A DNA stretch of 64,000 nt from Streptococcus azizii (GTDB lineage: Bacteria > Bacillota > Bacilli > Lactobacillales > Streptococcaceae). Numbering within the stretch: the stretch's first letter is position 1; each line of letters starts with the position of its first letter. The stretch covers positions 1 to 64,000 of the forward strand of contig NZ_MSPR01000012.1 in NCBI RefSeq assembly GCF_001984715.1, read 5' to 3'. Both the position numbers and the translations under genes were made by a program. The notes below the pieces were generated by a model that made no database searches, was not told where the DNA came from, and saw nothing but the letters and a program-made list of their open reading frames with translations. Positions 53,233 to 61,943 of the stretch are shown here, one piece after another.

Positions 53233-54276
53233 ATGCTATTTGAAGCTCCTTTTTTCAAGGATAGAATCTGGCAGAAAGCGCGGTTGATAGATTATGGTTT
53301 TAAGGAAGAAAATGGAATGTGGACCTTTCGTCAACCTTTTATGGATGGGCATTTTGAAGCAAGGATTCAGATAGACTCAGAAAATCAAGCATCGGCCCAG
53401 GTCTGGGATTTGGATATGGAAGAGGAATACCATGCCTTTCGGATTCAGCATGCGGTCGGCTCCTTTATCGGAGAAGTGCGGGAAAGCTATGCGACAATCC
53501 TACGTCAAGTGGTAGAGGCTTGCACAGAAGCAACCCTCTTTCAATCTCCCCAGGGCAATCGCTTGGTTCGTTATGTAGCAGAACACTTCCAAGAAAGCCC
53601 TGATTATCCCTTTACCAAGGCGCCCGATATTGCGACCCTGCGACATGTAGCCAATCAAAAATGGTACAGTCTGATGACTCAAGTACCGTGGACGGTCTTG
53701 GGGGAAACAGATAAAGAAGGAAGTATCGATATTGTAAATATTAAGGTGGAAGTAGAGCAGATGGAGGAATTACTGGGAAAACCCGGTATTTATCCAGCCT
53801 ACCACATGTCCAAGAAAACCTGGGTCTCTATCAGCTTAGACGACCGCCTACCAGATGGGGTCTTGTTTGACTTAGTTAGCAGGAGCCGTCGTTTAGTAAG
53901 TCCCAAAACTTCTCTTTTCCCATCAGGTCCTTGCTATTGGATTATCCCTGCCAATCCGAAACTATATGATATTGATACAGAGTTGCAGAATGAGGGTCAG
54001 ATTCTCTGGCCCCAGAAGCCCAAAATCAAGGTCGGTGATGTGGTTTGTATTTACATGACGGCCCCCATTCAGGCCATCTGCTATCTTTGCCGTGTGGTGG
54101 AGTCAACTATCTTGGAGGAAGGTAAGGAATATATGCGGCTGGAATTGTTGCGTGTGCTGTCAGATAGCGTCCTTCCCTTGTCAAAGATGAAGCGTTTAGG
54201 AGTGAGAGCAGTGCGTGGTCCACGGCTTGCGACCCAAGAATGCCGTGAGGTGCTTGAAGAATTACTGAACCAGTGA
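53233..54276 (+). CDS. YjbR/MmcQ-like protein with EVE-like C-terminal domain
   Basis: 347 residues. The N-terminal part (1-90) has an alpha/beta layout (MLFEAPFFKDRIWQKARLIDYGF). The middle (about 110-220) matches the MmcQ/YjbR fold: FPFTKAPDIATLRHVANQKWYSLMTQVPW (read as YPFTKAPD) and PAYHMSKKTWVSISLDDRLPD. The C terminus (about 235-345) resembles EVE/PUA-like domains (CYWIIPANPKLYDI... VGDVVCIYMTAPIQAICYLCRVVE). EVE domains bind modified bases. The fusion suggests a nucleic-acid-related task; this is inference. GGGGGAAGG precedes the ATG. Confidence 0.75.
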   Translation: MLFEAPFFKDRIWQKARLIDYGFKEENGMWTFRQPFMDGHFEARIQIDSENQASAQVWDLDMEEEYHAFRIQHAVGSFIGEVRESYATILRQVVEACTEATLFQSPQGNRLVRYVAEHFQESPDYPFTKAPDIATLRHVANQKWYSLMTQVPWTVLGETDKEGSIDIVNIKVEVEQMEELLGKPGIYPAYHMSKKTWVSISLDDRLPDGVLFDLVSRSRRLVSPKTSLFPSGPCYWIIPANPKLYDIDTELQNEGQILWPQKPKIKVGDVVCIYMTAPIQAICYLCRVVESTILEEGKEYMRLELLRVLSDSVLPLSKMKRLGVRAVRGPRLATQECREVLEELLNQ

Positions 54277-54317
54277 TGGATAAGAATGTGAAATTATCAG
54301 AAAATTTAATATTTTAC

Positions 54318-54345
54318 TTTACATATTGTTGAAAAAGGCTATAAT
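54318..54345 (+). promoter_or_regulatory. asnA promoter
   Basis: TTTACA (54318-54323), a 16-base spacer and TATAAT (54340-54345), followed 28 bases later by the start codon with GGAGGTTATGGAG in between. Confidence 0.7.
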
Positions 54346-54373
54346 AGGAGTATAGTTTTGGAGGTTATGGAGT

Positions 54374-55366
54374 ATGAAGAAGAGTTTTATCCATCAGCAA
54401 GAAGAAATTTCCTTTGTCAAAAACACCTTTACCCAATATTTAAAAGATAAGTTGGAAGTCGTGGAAGTGCAGGGACCGATTTTGAGCCGTGTCGGTGATG
54501 GAATGCAGGACAACCTTTCGGGGGTGGAAAATGCGGTAACCGTCAATGTCAAACTGATTCCGGAGGCGACCTATGAAGTGGTGCATTCCCTAGCTAAATG
54601 GAAGCGTCATACCTTGGCTCGTTTTGGCTTTAATGAGGGAGAGGGCTTGTTTGTCCACATGAAGGCTTTACGACCAGACGAGGATTCACTGGATCCGATT
54701 CACTCAGTTTATGTGGATCAGTGGGACTGGGAGAAGGTGATTCCAGATGGGCGACGCAATCTAGCTTATTTGAAAGAAACGGTGGAATTGATTTACAAGG
54801 CTATTCGCTTGACGGAATTAGCTGTTGAAGCTCGCTACGATATTGAGGCGTTTTTGCCTAAGCGAATCACCTTTATTCATTCGGAAGAGTTGGCGGAGCG
54901 TTACCCGAATTTGACGTCTAAAGAGCGGGAGAATGCGATTGCCAAAGAATATGGAGCTGTTTTTTTGATTGGAATTGGGGGCGAATTGCCTGACGGAAAA
55001 CCGCATGACGGTCGTGCTCCTGACTATGATGATTGGACAAGTCCGTCTGAAAATGGCTACAAGGGATTAAACGGGGATATTCTAGTTTGGAATGAGCAAC
55101 TGCAGTCAGCATTTGAATTATCTTCTATGGGAATTCGGGTTGATGAAGAAGCCTTGAAGCGCCAAGTTGCTATTACAGGTGATGAGGGGCGTTTGGAATT
55201 TGAGTGGCATAAGGCCTTATTAAACGGTCTTTTCCCTCTGACCATTGGTGGTGGAATCGGACAATCCCGCTTGGCTATGTTCTTGCTCCGCAAGAAGCAC
55301 ATTGGTGAAGTTCAATCAAGTGTCTGGCCACAAGATGTCCGCGATACATTTGAGAATATACTATAA
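54374..55366 (+). CDS. asnA: Aspartate--ammonia ligase
   Basis: 330 residues, the AsnA length. [22 protein letters not shown] at the start, [61 protein letters not shown] and the late [20 protein letters not shown] are all family hallmarks of this class II synthetase-like fold. It makes asparagine from aspartate, ammonia and ATP. It has its own promoter and terminator. Confidence 0.97.
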   Translation: MKKSFIHQQEEISFVKNTFTQYLKDKLEVVEVQGPILSRVGDGMQDNLSGVENAVTVNVKLIPEATYEVVHSLAKWKRHTLARFGFNEGEGLFVHMKALRPDEDSLDPIHSVYVDQWDWEKVIPDGRRNLAYLKETVELIYKAIRLTELAVEARYDIEAFLPKRITFIHSEELAERYPNLTSKERENAIAKEYGAVFLIGIGGELPDGKPHDGRAPDYDDWTSPSENGYKGLNGDILVWNEQLQSAFELSSMGIRVDEEALKRQVAITGDEGRLEFEWHKALLNGLFPLTIGGGIGQSRLAMFLLRKKHIGEVQSSVWPQDVRDTFENIL

Positions 55367-55369
55367 AGC

Positions 55370-55395
55370 AAAGAGAGCGAGTGATCGCTCTCTTT
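55370..55395 (+). terminator. asnA terminator
   Basis: AAAGAGAGCGA and TCGCTCTCTTT form an 11-bp stem around GTGA, four bases after the asnA stop. The third copy of the terminator-associated repeat element begins three bases later. Confidence 0.85.
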
Positions 55396-55397
55396 AT

Positions 55398-55612
55398 ACT
55401 GAAGAAAAAGTCTATTTTCTTCAAAACGATTATTTTATTATGATACTTTACTTAGGTAGCACGGACGGCAGCAACTCCCTACGGGATTTCATGCCTAGAT
55501 TTTGAGCCTGAGTCTCAAAATCTCCGAACACCAGAAACATACCGTTTCTGGTGTTTTTTGCTACGGCGTAAAGTAGCGGTTATGGGCTCGCTTCGCTCGC
55601 CTTTTCACGAAG
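55398..55612 (-). repeat. Terminator-associated repeat element, copy 3 (reversed, truncated)
   Basis: This is the reverse complement of the element at 13681 and 15441. It starts ACTGAAGAAAAAG (the element's end CTTCAGT), contains CGGACGGCAGCAACTCCCTAC, the AGATTTTGAG/CTCAAAATCT palindrome and the optional ACACCAGAAAC hairpin, and breaks off at CACGAAG. The first 75 bases of the element are missing and a cassette array follows. Its intact end abuts the asnA terminator. Confidence 0.8.
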
Positions 55613-56190
55613 GGATAAATCTCATTGGTTGCAAAGCAACCTACTTCGATTTCCTAATTTTCATTCGCTTTTTATATGCCCTTTGTATCTTGTGTAATTG
55701 AGTTCGGACTAAGGTCTGTGTGAAAAAGATAAATACTCCTAGAAACTCCAGTTTCTTCGTCGTATTTCCTAATTTTCATTCGGTTTTTTAACGGCTTCAC
55801 ATCTTAAATGAACACGGGCTAAAAGCTCGGAAAAAAGATAGGCAGCTGTTTCGGCTTTAGCCGATTACAGCTGAGAATCCCTTTGGGATAATCTCTCCTA
55901 GAATCAGGGATTCTGCGTCAAGATTCCTAATTTTCATTCGCTTTTTACACGCCCTTTGTATTTTGTGTAATTGAGTTCGGACTAAGGTCTGTGTGAAAAA
56001 GATAAATACTCCTAGAAACTCCAGTTTCTTCGTCGTATTTCCTATTTTCACTTAGACCTTTTAACGTCCTCACATCTTGTGGAATTGAGTTCAGCCTAAA
56101 ACCTCGGAAAAAAGATAAATCTCATTGGTTGCAAAGCAACCTACTTCGATTTCCTATTTTTCATTCGGTTTTTTAACGGCTTCACATCTT
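55613..56190 (-). repeat. Array of hairpin-cassette units (reversed relative to the 45.7-kb array)
   Basis: Four to five units alternate between the blocks GTGTAATTGAGTTCGGACTA...GTGTGAAAAAGATA and TTCCTAATTTTCATTCGCTT...GCCCTTTGTATC. Between them lie hairpin cassettes: AGAAACTCCAGTTTCT twice, GGTTGCAAAGCAACC twice, CAGCTGTTTCGGCTTTAGCC with AGAATCAGGGATTCT once. The same cassettes occur at 14.1 and 45.8-46.5 kb. There is no gene between asnA and nadE. Confidence 0.8.
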
Positions 56191-56198
56191 AATGTTCC

Positions 56199-57023
56199 TT
56201 ATTTCCAAAAGTCATCAAAGATGGTAATGGGGAGATGGCGTTTGTGTTCTGTTTTTTTCCACCAATTTTCGATCGTCGTCTGGGCTTGTGAATCGATGGT
56301 CTTACCTTCGAGGTAGTCATCGATCATTTCATAGCTTACCCCGAGCGCGACCTCATCTGCTAGTCCCGGCTTATCTTCTTCCAAATCAGCCGTAGGAATT
56401 TTCTCATAGAGGGCTTTAGCAGCTCCAAGTTCTAATAATAGGGCTTTTCCCTGACGTTTGTTGAGACGGAAAAGTGGTAGAATATCTGCGCCACCATCAC
56501 CGAACTTGGTGAAAAAACCGGTGATATTTTCAGCAGCATGGTCAGTCCCAATCACGGCACCTTGATAGCTTCCTGCCAAGGCGTACTGGGCAATCATACG
56601 GCAACGAGCCTTGATATTTCCTTTGTTAAAATCTGAAACACTAGCTCCAGTAGCCTCGATAGCCTTCGTCATGGCATCCACACTTTCTTTGATATTGACG
56701 ACTAAGCTGACATCCGGCTTGATAAAGGCAAGGGCTGCCTGGGCATCTTCTTCATCTGCCTGAACACCATAAGGCAGGCGGACAGCGATGAATTGGTAGC
56801 GCTCATCGCCTGTTTCCTCTCGCATTTCTTCAATGGCTAGCTGTGCTAATCGACCTGCAAGGGTTGAATCTTGGCCACCTGAGATACCTAATACATAGCT
56901 TTTCAAAAAGGGGTGTTTTTTGAGGTAATCTTTTAAAAAATCAACGGATGTGCGGATTTCTTCTGGAGGATGGATGCTAGATTTGACCCCTAATTGTTTG
57001 ATAATCGTTTCTTGTAAGCTCAT
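56199..57023 (-). CDS. nadE: NAD+ synthetase (ammonia-dependent)
   Basis: 274 residues. The PP-loop SGGQDS is at 48-53 ([18 protein letters not shown]). [33 protein letters not shown] and [31 protein letters not shown] are the deamido-NAD contacts of bacterial NadE. There is no glutaminase domain, so free ammonia is used. It overlaps pncB by four bases (ATGA), forming a two-gene operon for the last steps of NAD salvage. Confidence 0.96.
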   Translation of the reverse strand: MSLQETIIKQLGVKSSIHPPEEIRTSVDFLKDYLKKHPFLKSYVLGISGGQDSTLAGRLAQLAIEEMREETGDERYQFIAVRLPYGVQADEEDAQAALAFIKPDVSLVVNIKESVDAMTKAIEATGASVSDFNKGNIKARCRMIAQYALAGSYQGAVIGTDHAAENITGFFTKFGDGGADILPLFRLNKRQGKALLLELGAAKALYEKIPTADLEEDKPGLADEVALGVSYEMIDDYLEGKTIDSQAQTTIENWWKKTEHKRHLPITIFDDFWK

Positions 57024-58489
57024 TCCTTCTCCTTTTGGCTTAGTCGGGTTTGGTCGCGGACTTGCTGGATTAGATTCATCTTGTGTTCCCAGATATCTTG
57101 GGCCAAGTCAACAGGGTAATCTTGTGGATTGAGCATACGTTTGTACTCGTCCCAAAGTTTATCAAATTGCGTATTGGCATAGGATTGAATATCTGGTAGA
57201 CTTGGTAACTCATAGACGAGCTGTCCTTTGTTAAAAATATCCACCAAGAGAGGAACTGCTTCGAAATTCGTCACGGTTTTATTGATATAAGTGTAGGTTG
57301 GATGGAACATGTGGATGGAAGTCATCTTTGTTACATCCGTATCTGCAAAGGTGATGTAGTCCCCTTCAGATTTTCCTTTTTCGCGACTGGTAATGCGCCA
57401 GACTTGCTTCTTTCCTGGTGTAGATACTTTTTCTACGTTGGAGGAGAGTTTAATGGTATCGCGCATTTGTCCAGATTCGTCCTCGATGGAGACAATCTTG
57501 TAAACAGCGCCTAGGGCAGGTTGGTCATAAGCAGTAATGAGCTTAGTGCCAACCCCCCAGACATCGATTTTAGCTTTCTGCATTTTCAGGTTTAAAATGG
57601 TGTTTTCATCCAGGTCATTGGAGGCGTAAATTTTCGCCTGGGTATAGCCTGCGTCATCCAGCTGTTGGCGGACTTTTTTAGAAATATAGGCCATATCACC
57701 TGAGTCGATACGAACTCCGAGGAAGTTAATGCGATCTCCAAATTCCTTTGCAACCCGAATAGCAGCAGGGACTCCGAGGCGTAAGGTATCGTAGGTATCA
57801 ACAAGGAAAACACAATTTTTATGGGTAGAAGCATAGGCCTTGAAGGCATCGTAATCATTACCATAGGTTTGTACGAGAGCGTGGGCGTGGGTACCGGCAA
57901 TTGGAATACCGAACATCTTACCGGCGCGGACATTTGAAGTCGCACCAGCACCACCGATAAAGGCTGCGCGTGTCCCCCAAATGGCGGCATCCATCTCTTG
58001 AGCCCGTCGGGTTCCAAATTCAAGGAGCGGTTCATCTTCTAAAATCGCTTTAATCCGTCTGGCCTTAGTTGCAATCAAGGTTTGGTAGTTGACGATGTTT
58101 AAAATCGCTGTTTCAACCAGCTGACATTGGGCAAGGGGACCTTCAATTTGCATGATGGGTTCGTTGGCAAAGACTAGATCTCCTTCCTTCGCAGAACGGA
58201 TGGTTAAGGAAAATTCTAACTGATCCAAATAGTTCAAAAAGTTTTCTGGATACCCTAGTTCACGTAGATAGGCTAAATCGGTCTGGGTAAATGAAAGGCT
58301 GGATAGATAGCGTACAACTCGCTCTAAACCTGCAAATACAGCATATCCATTGTGGAAAGGTAGTTTTCTAAAATAGACCTCAAATACGGCATGTTTCTCA
58401 TGGATGCCCTGTTCAAAATACACTTGCGCCATGTTGATTTGATACAGATCCGTATGTAGGGTTAAACTATCATCAGAATAAATGTTCAT
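57020..58489 (-). CDS. pncB: Nicotinate phosphoribosyltransferase
   Basis: 489 residues. [22 protein letters not shown] at the start, [31 protein letters not shown], the phosphoenzyme His in [28 protein letters not shown], and [25 protein letters not shown] are all typical of the long Gram-positive PncB type. It turns nicotinate and PRPP into nicotinate mononucleotide. AACAGGAGGAGAACAAG precedes the ATG. Its promoter borders a 700-bp minisatellite. Confidence 0.96.
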   Translation of the reverse strand: MNIYSDDSLTLHTDLYQINMAQVYFEQGIHEKHAVFEVYFRKLPFHNGYAVFAGLERVVRYLSSLSFTQTDLAYLRELGYPENFLNYLDQLEFSLTIRSAKEGDLVFANEPIMQIEGPLAQCQLVETAILNIVNYQTLIATKARRIKAILEDEPLLEFGTRRAQEMDAAIWGTRAAFIGGAGATSNVRAGKMFGIPIAGTHAHALVQTYGNDYDAFKAYASTHKNCVFLVDTYDTLRLGVPAAIRVAKEFGDRINFLGVRIDSGDMAYISKKVRQQLDDAGYTQAKIYASNDLDENTILNLKMQKAKIDVWGVGTKLITAYDQPALGAVYKIVSIEDESGQMRDTIKLSSNVEKVSTPGKKQVWRITSREKGKSEGDYITFADTDVTKMTSIHMFHPTYTYINKTVTNFEAVPLLVDIFNKGQLVYELPSLPDIQSYANTQFDKLWDEYKRMLNPQDYPVDLAQDIWEHKMNLIQQVRDQTRLSQKEKE

Positions 58490-58511
58490 CTTGTTCTCCT
58501 CCTGTTATTAC

Positions 58512-58520
58512 AGTATAGCA
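58512..58520 (-). promoter_or_regulatory. pncB-nadE promoter (extended -10)
   Basis: The minus strand reads TGCTATACT, an extended -10 about 25 bases before the pncB ATG. The -35 position falls in a palindromic GTCCAGTGGAC stretch at the edge of the 50-bp tandem repeats. Confidence 0.6.
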
Positions 58521-58540
58521 TAAAAAAACAGTCCAGTGGA

Positions 58541-59240
58541 CTGTTTTTTCACGAGCATAGAAATAGGATAGCGAGTAGAAGTCCCGTGTACTGTTTTTTC
58601 ACGAGCATAGAAATAGGATAGCGAGTAGAAGTCCCGTGTACTGTTTTTTCACGAGCATAGAAATAGGATAGCGAGTAGAAGTCCCGTGTCCTGTTTTTTC
58701 ACGAGCATAGAAATAGGATAGCGAGTAGAAGTCCAGTGGACAGTTTTTTCACGAGCATAGAAACAGGATAGCGAGTAGAAGTCCCGTGTACAGTTTTTTC
58801 ACGAGCATAGAAACAGGATGGCGAGTAGAAGTCCCGTGGACTGTTTTTTCACGAGCATAGAAACAGGATGGCGAGTAGAAGTCCAGTGGACAGTTTTTTC
58901 ACGAGCATAGAAACAGGATGGCGAGTAGAAGTCCCGTGTACAGTTTTTTCACGAGCATAGAAATAGGATAGCGAGTAGAAGTCCAGTGGACTGTTTTTTC
59001 ACGAGCATAGAAATAGGATAGCGAGTAGAAGTCCAGTGGACTGTTTTTTCACGAGCATAGAAATAGGGTAGCGAGTAGAAGTCCAGTGGACTGTTTTTTC
59101 ACGAGCATAGAAATAGGATAGCGAGTAGAAGTCCAGTGGACTGTTTTTTCACGAGCATAGAAATAGGATAGCGAGTAGAAGTCCCGTGTACAGTTTTTTC
59201 ACGAGCATAGAAACAGGATAGCGAGTAGAAGTCCAGCGTC
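58541..59240 (+). repeat. 50-bp minisatellite, 14 units
   Basis: Fourteen head-to-tail units of exactly 50 bp start at 58541, 58591, 58641 and so on to 59191. Each reads CTGTTTTTTCACGAGCATAG, then AAATAGGATAGCGAGTAGAA, then GTCC(A/C)GTG(G/T)(A/C). Units differ only at a few fixed positions (ataggata/acaggatg; cagtgga/cccgtgta). A degenerate fifteenth unit continues to about 59290. In about half of the units GTCCA/TGGAC pairs before the T-run. The period is not a multiple of three, so it is non-coding. The rest of the gap to 59448 shows no gene. Confidence 0.95.
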
Positions 59241-59448
59241 CTGTTTATTCACGCGCTTTGAGGCGAAATAGCGAGCCAGTATCTAGTGGATAGTTCAGAC
59301 ACGCCAGTCCCACTCGGAAGGTTAGTGTCCCGTTTTCCTGAGCTTGTCTAGCGGTGATACATCACAGGTCTGAACAGTCCCTGTTTTCCTAACAGATACG
59401 TCTGCTCAGTCTGCCCAGAGAAAATCATTGGAACAGGAAAATAGAATG

Positions 59449-60090
59449 CTATAGAATGAGTACAAGGAGGCTGGCAAGAAAGAGACAAGGGACATAGGCG
59501 AGTGATTTGGGCTTGAAAACAATGAAAATCACTAAACCGAATAGGCTGGCTAATTGGATGATCCAGAGAAGATCAGACAAGGAAAAGAGAAGTGATAGAC
59601 TAGCCAGGTAGAAAAAGTCACCTGACCCGATGTTGAGTTTGTAGGTCTCAGCGAGTATTCCAAGAGCAATGAAGGCACAAAATACCCAGTTGAGATTGGA
59701 TAGGAAAAGGGCTAGAAAGGTGAAGGATAGCCAGATAATCAGTGGGTATTCTTGATATTTGATGTCGTAAATCGTCAATACTAGCCCAGCAAAGAGCAAG
59801 GAGCATTGTAGTAGAGAGAGGAGACCATGAGTGAGCAAGAGCACAAGCCCGGCAGAGATGGCTTCTAGTCCCATATACCAGTAGGGAATCTTTCCTTGAC
59901 AGTCGTGGCACTTAGAGCCCATTAGCAGCTGGGATAGAATCGGAATCATGCTCCACCATTTAAGTGGCCGTTGGCAGTGGTTGCAGTGACTGGCAGGAAA
60001 CAGTAGAGATTCGTCAGGAAAGCGGTCAATAACCAGTCCGAGGAATGAGCCGATAGAGGCTCCTAAAAAAATCGATAACATTATGTTCAT
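59449..60090 (-). CDS. cilC: Type IV prepilin peptidase (competence, CilC/ComC-type)
   Basis: 213 residues, about seven membrane segments. Two CxxC pairs (C36/C39 and C61/C64) form the cytoplasmic zinc loop. The two catalytic aspartates are D109 (TIYDIKYQEYP) and D158 (NIGSGDFFYL). It cleaves and methylates the leader of competence pseudopilins (ComGC and others). A SigX box lies eight bases upstream of ATG 60090, so transcription starts almost at the codon; ATG 60081 is an alternative start. Confidence 0.9.
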   Translation of the reverse strand: MNIMLSIFLGASIGSFLGLVIDRFPDESLLFPASHCNHCQRPLKWWSMIPILSQLLMGSKCHDCQGKIPYWYMGLEAISAGLVLLLTHGLLSLLQCSLLFAGLVLTIYDIKYQEYPLIIWLSFTFLALFLSNLNWVFCAFIALGILAETYKLNIGSGDFFYLASLSLLFSLSDLLWIIQLASLFGLVIFIVFKPKSLAYVPCLFLASLLVLIL

Positions 60091-60097
60091 ACCTATT

Positions 60098-60105
60098 TAT
60101 TCGTA
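60098..60105 (-). promoter_or_regulatory. SigX (ComX) combox/cin-box upstream of the prepilin peptidase gene
   Basis: The minus strand reads TACGAATA, the exact cin-box recognised by the competence sigma factor. It lies directly before the prepilin peptidase gene, a known late-competence gene in streptococci. Confidence 0.85.
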
Positions 60106-60198
60106 ATAAAGATTAGAAAATGACTAGAAAGGTGAATCTTAAATTTTTTTCGCTACTGCAATTCTGGAAATGTTCTGGAAATATGGTAGAATAAGAGA

Positions 60199-61134
60199 AT
60201 GAAATCTTACAATGCACTGAATGATTATTATCGAAGATTATTCGGAGAAAAAACCTTTAAGGTGCCGATTGATGCGGGGTTTGATTGTCCCAACCGTGAT
60301 GGTACAGTGGCAAAAGGAGGCTGTACCTTCTGCACAGTGTCAGGATCTGGCGATGCTATTGTAGCGCCGGATGCACCCATTCGGGAGCAATTTTATAAGG
60401 AAATTGACTTCATGCACCGCAAGTGGCCTGAGGTAAGAAAATACCTGGTTTATTTCCAGAATTTTACCAATACCCACGATAGGGTCGAGGTACTTCGGGA
60501 GCGGTACGAACAGGCGATTAACGAGCCTGGAGTGGTTGGCATCAATATCGGAACTCGTCCTGATTGCTTGCCAGATGAAACGATTGCTTATCTGGCTGAA
60601 TTGTCTGAACGTCTGCATGTAACCGTTGAGTTGGGATTGCAGACTACCTTTGAAGAGACCTCCCATATCATAAATCGTGCTCATTCCTATGAGCTGTATG
60701 TTGAAACGGTAAAACGCTTGCGCCGATTTCCTAAGATTGAAATTGTCTCCCATTTAATCAATGGTTTGCCAGGCGAGACGCATGAAATGATGGTAGAAAA
60801 TGTCCGTCGTTGTGTGACGGATAATGATATTCAGGGCATTAAACTGCACTTGCTCCATCTGATGACCAATACGCGCATGCAACGAGATTACCATGAGGGG
60901 CGTTTGCGACTGCTCACGAAAGAAGAGTATGTTGCGATTATCTGTGACCAACTAGAGATTATTCCAAAACATATTGTCATCCATCGGATTACAGGAGATG
61001 CGCCACGGGATATGCTGATTGGCCCTATGTGGAGCCTCAACAAATGGGAAGTGCTAAATGCGATTGAAAGCGAAATGCGCCGCCGTGGGAGCGTGCAAGG
61101 TTGTAAAGCAAAGGAGCAAAAATTGATATGTTAA
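60199..61134 (+). CDS. Radical SAM protein, TIGR01212/YtqA family
   Basis: 311 residues. The FeS cysteines C30, C42 and C45 lie in FDCPNRDGTVAKGGCTFC, the spaced cysteine pattern of the YtqA family. Further conserved parts are FQNFTNTHD, GINIGTRPDCLPDETI, VELGLQTTFEETSHIINRAHSY and SHLINGLPGETHEMM. The enzyme's product is unknown; its constant neighbour YtqB is a tRNA-modifying methyltransferase in B. subtilis, so a link to RNA modification is likely. It overlaps the next gene by seven bases. Confidence 0.9.
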   Translation: MKSYNALNDYYRRLFGEKTFKVPIDAGFDCPNRDGTVAKGGCTFCTVSGSGDAIVAPDAPIREQFYKEIDFMHRKWPEVRKYLVYFQNFTNTHDRVEVLRERYEQAINEPGVVGINIGTRPDCLPDETIAYLAELSERLHVTVELGLQTTFEETSHIINRAHSYELYVETVKRLRRFPKIEIVSHLINGLPGETHEMMVENVRRCVTDNDIQGIKLHLLHLMTNTRMQRDYHEGRLRLLTKEEYVAIICDQLEIIPKHIVIHRITGDAPRDMLIGPMWSLNKWEVLNAIESEMRRRGSVQGCKAKEQKLIC

Positions 61135-61685
61135 GACCTTTAGAAATGGCTCATCAGTTTCTAGCAGAAGTCGTAACCAAGGAGGATACCGTGGTGGATG
61201 CGACCATGGGAAATGGTCACGACACCTTGTTTCTTGCTGGGTTAGCAAAGAAGGTCGTTGCTTTTGATATTCAAGAACAGGCACTCGAAACAACACGAGC
61301 GCGTGTAGGTGCAGCCGGTCTTAAAAATGTTGAGTTGGTTTTAACAGGACATGAGCAAGTAGATGCTTATGTAGAGGAGGTCAAAGCTGGAATCTTCAAT
61401 CTGGGTTATCTTCCTAGTGCGGATAAATCTGTGATTACCCGTCCTCAGACGACCCTGCTTGCCCTGGAAAAATTATGCCAGCGTTTAGTGCCAGGCGGTC
61501 GGATCGCCCTTATGATCTACTATGGTCATGAAGGAGGAGCAGTGGAACGTGATGCGGTACTAGACTTTGTCAGCCAGCTTCCCCAGCGGGAATTTACTGC
61601 GACCATCTATCGTCCCCTCAATCAAGTGAACCATCCTCCATTTTTAGTAATGCTTGAAAAAGTAAAGGAATACAACCATGGATAA
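61128..61685 (+). CDS. YtqB-type class I SAM methyltransferase
   Basis: 185 residues. SAM motif I is VVDATMGNGHDTLFLA. FNLGYLPSADKSVITRPQTTLLALEKLCQRLVPGGRIALMIYYGHEGG and the late FLVMLEK fit the YtqB/MnmM family, which methylates the mnm5 wobble base in some tRNAs. It is coupled to the radical SAM gene upstream and overlaps the next gene by eight bases. Confidence 0.87.
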   Translation: MLRPLEMAHQFLAEVVTKEDTVVDATMGNGHDTLFLAGLAKKVVAFDIQEQALETTRARVGAAGLKNVELVLTGHEQVDAYVEEVKAGIFNLGYLPSADKSVITRPQTTLLALEKLCQRLVPGGRIALMIYYGHEGGAVERDAVLDFVSQLPQREFTATIYRPLNQVNHPPFLVMLEKVKEYNHG

Positions 61686-61932
61686 AAAATATTTACAGGA
61701 AAAATTAGCAGGGCTTAGGAGCAAGTACATTGATTCCCATGAGGATGAGCAATTAGCCAAGAAGTTTGATGATGTGCAGATGAGTAAAAAAATGGTCAGA
61801 ATCAAGCAGAAATTAGTCAGTCTTGAAATGGAGCGCTGTCAGAAGCAGATTGAACATCGAGACCTGTCTAAAATCGATGAAAAAATTTCGGAACAACGGC
61901 TCTTGTTTGAGAAATGTTGCCATAAGAAATAA
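61678..61932 (+). CDS. Small helical protein, unknown
   Basis: 84 residues, charged and predicted fully helical (DKKYLQEKLAGLRSKYIDS..., MVRIKQKLVSLEMERCQKQ), with a Cys-Cys-His near the end (KCCHKK). It starts inside the last codons of the YtqB gene with AAAGGAATAC upstream, so it is translated in the same operon. I do not recognise a family. Confidence 0.6.
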   Translation: MDKKYLQEKLAGLRSKYIDSHEDEQLAKKFDDVQMSKKMVRIKQKLVSLEMERCQKQIEHRDLSKIDEKISEQRLLFEKCCHKK

Positions 61933-61943
61933 GGAGCTAGTGG

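Noticed and set aside
58541..59240. CRISPR array or coding repeat
   Set aside because: The 50-bp units follow each other without unique spacers, and a period not divisible by three excludes a repeat protein.
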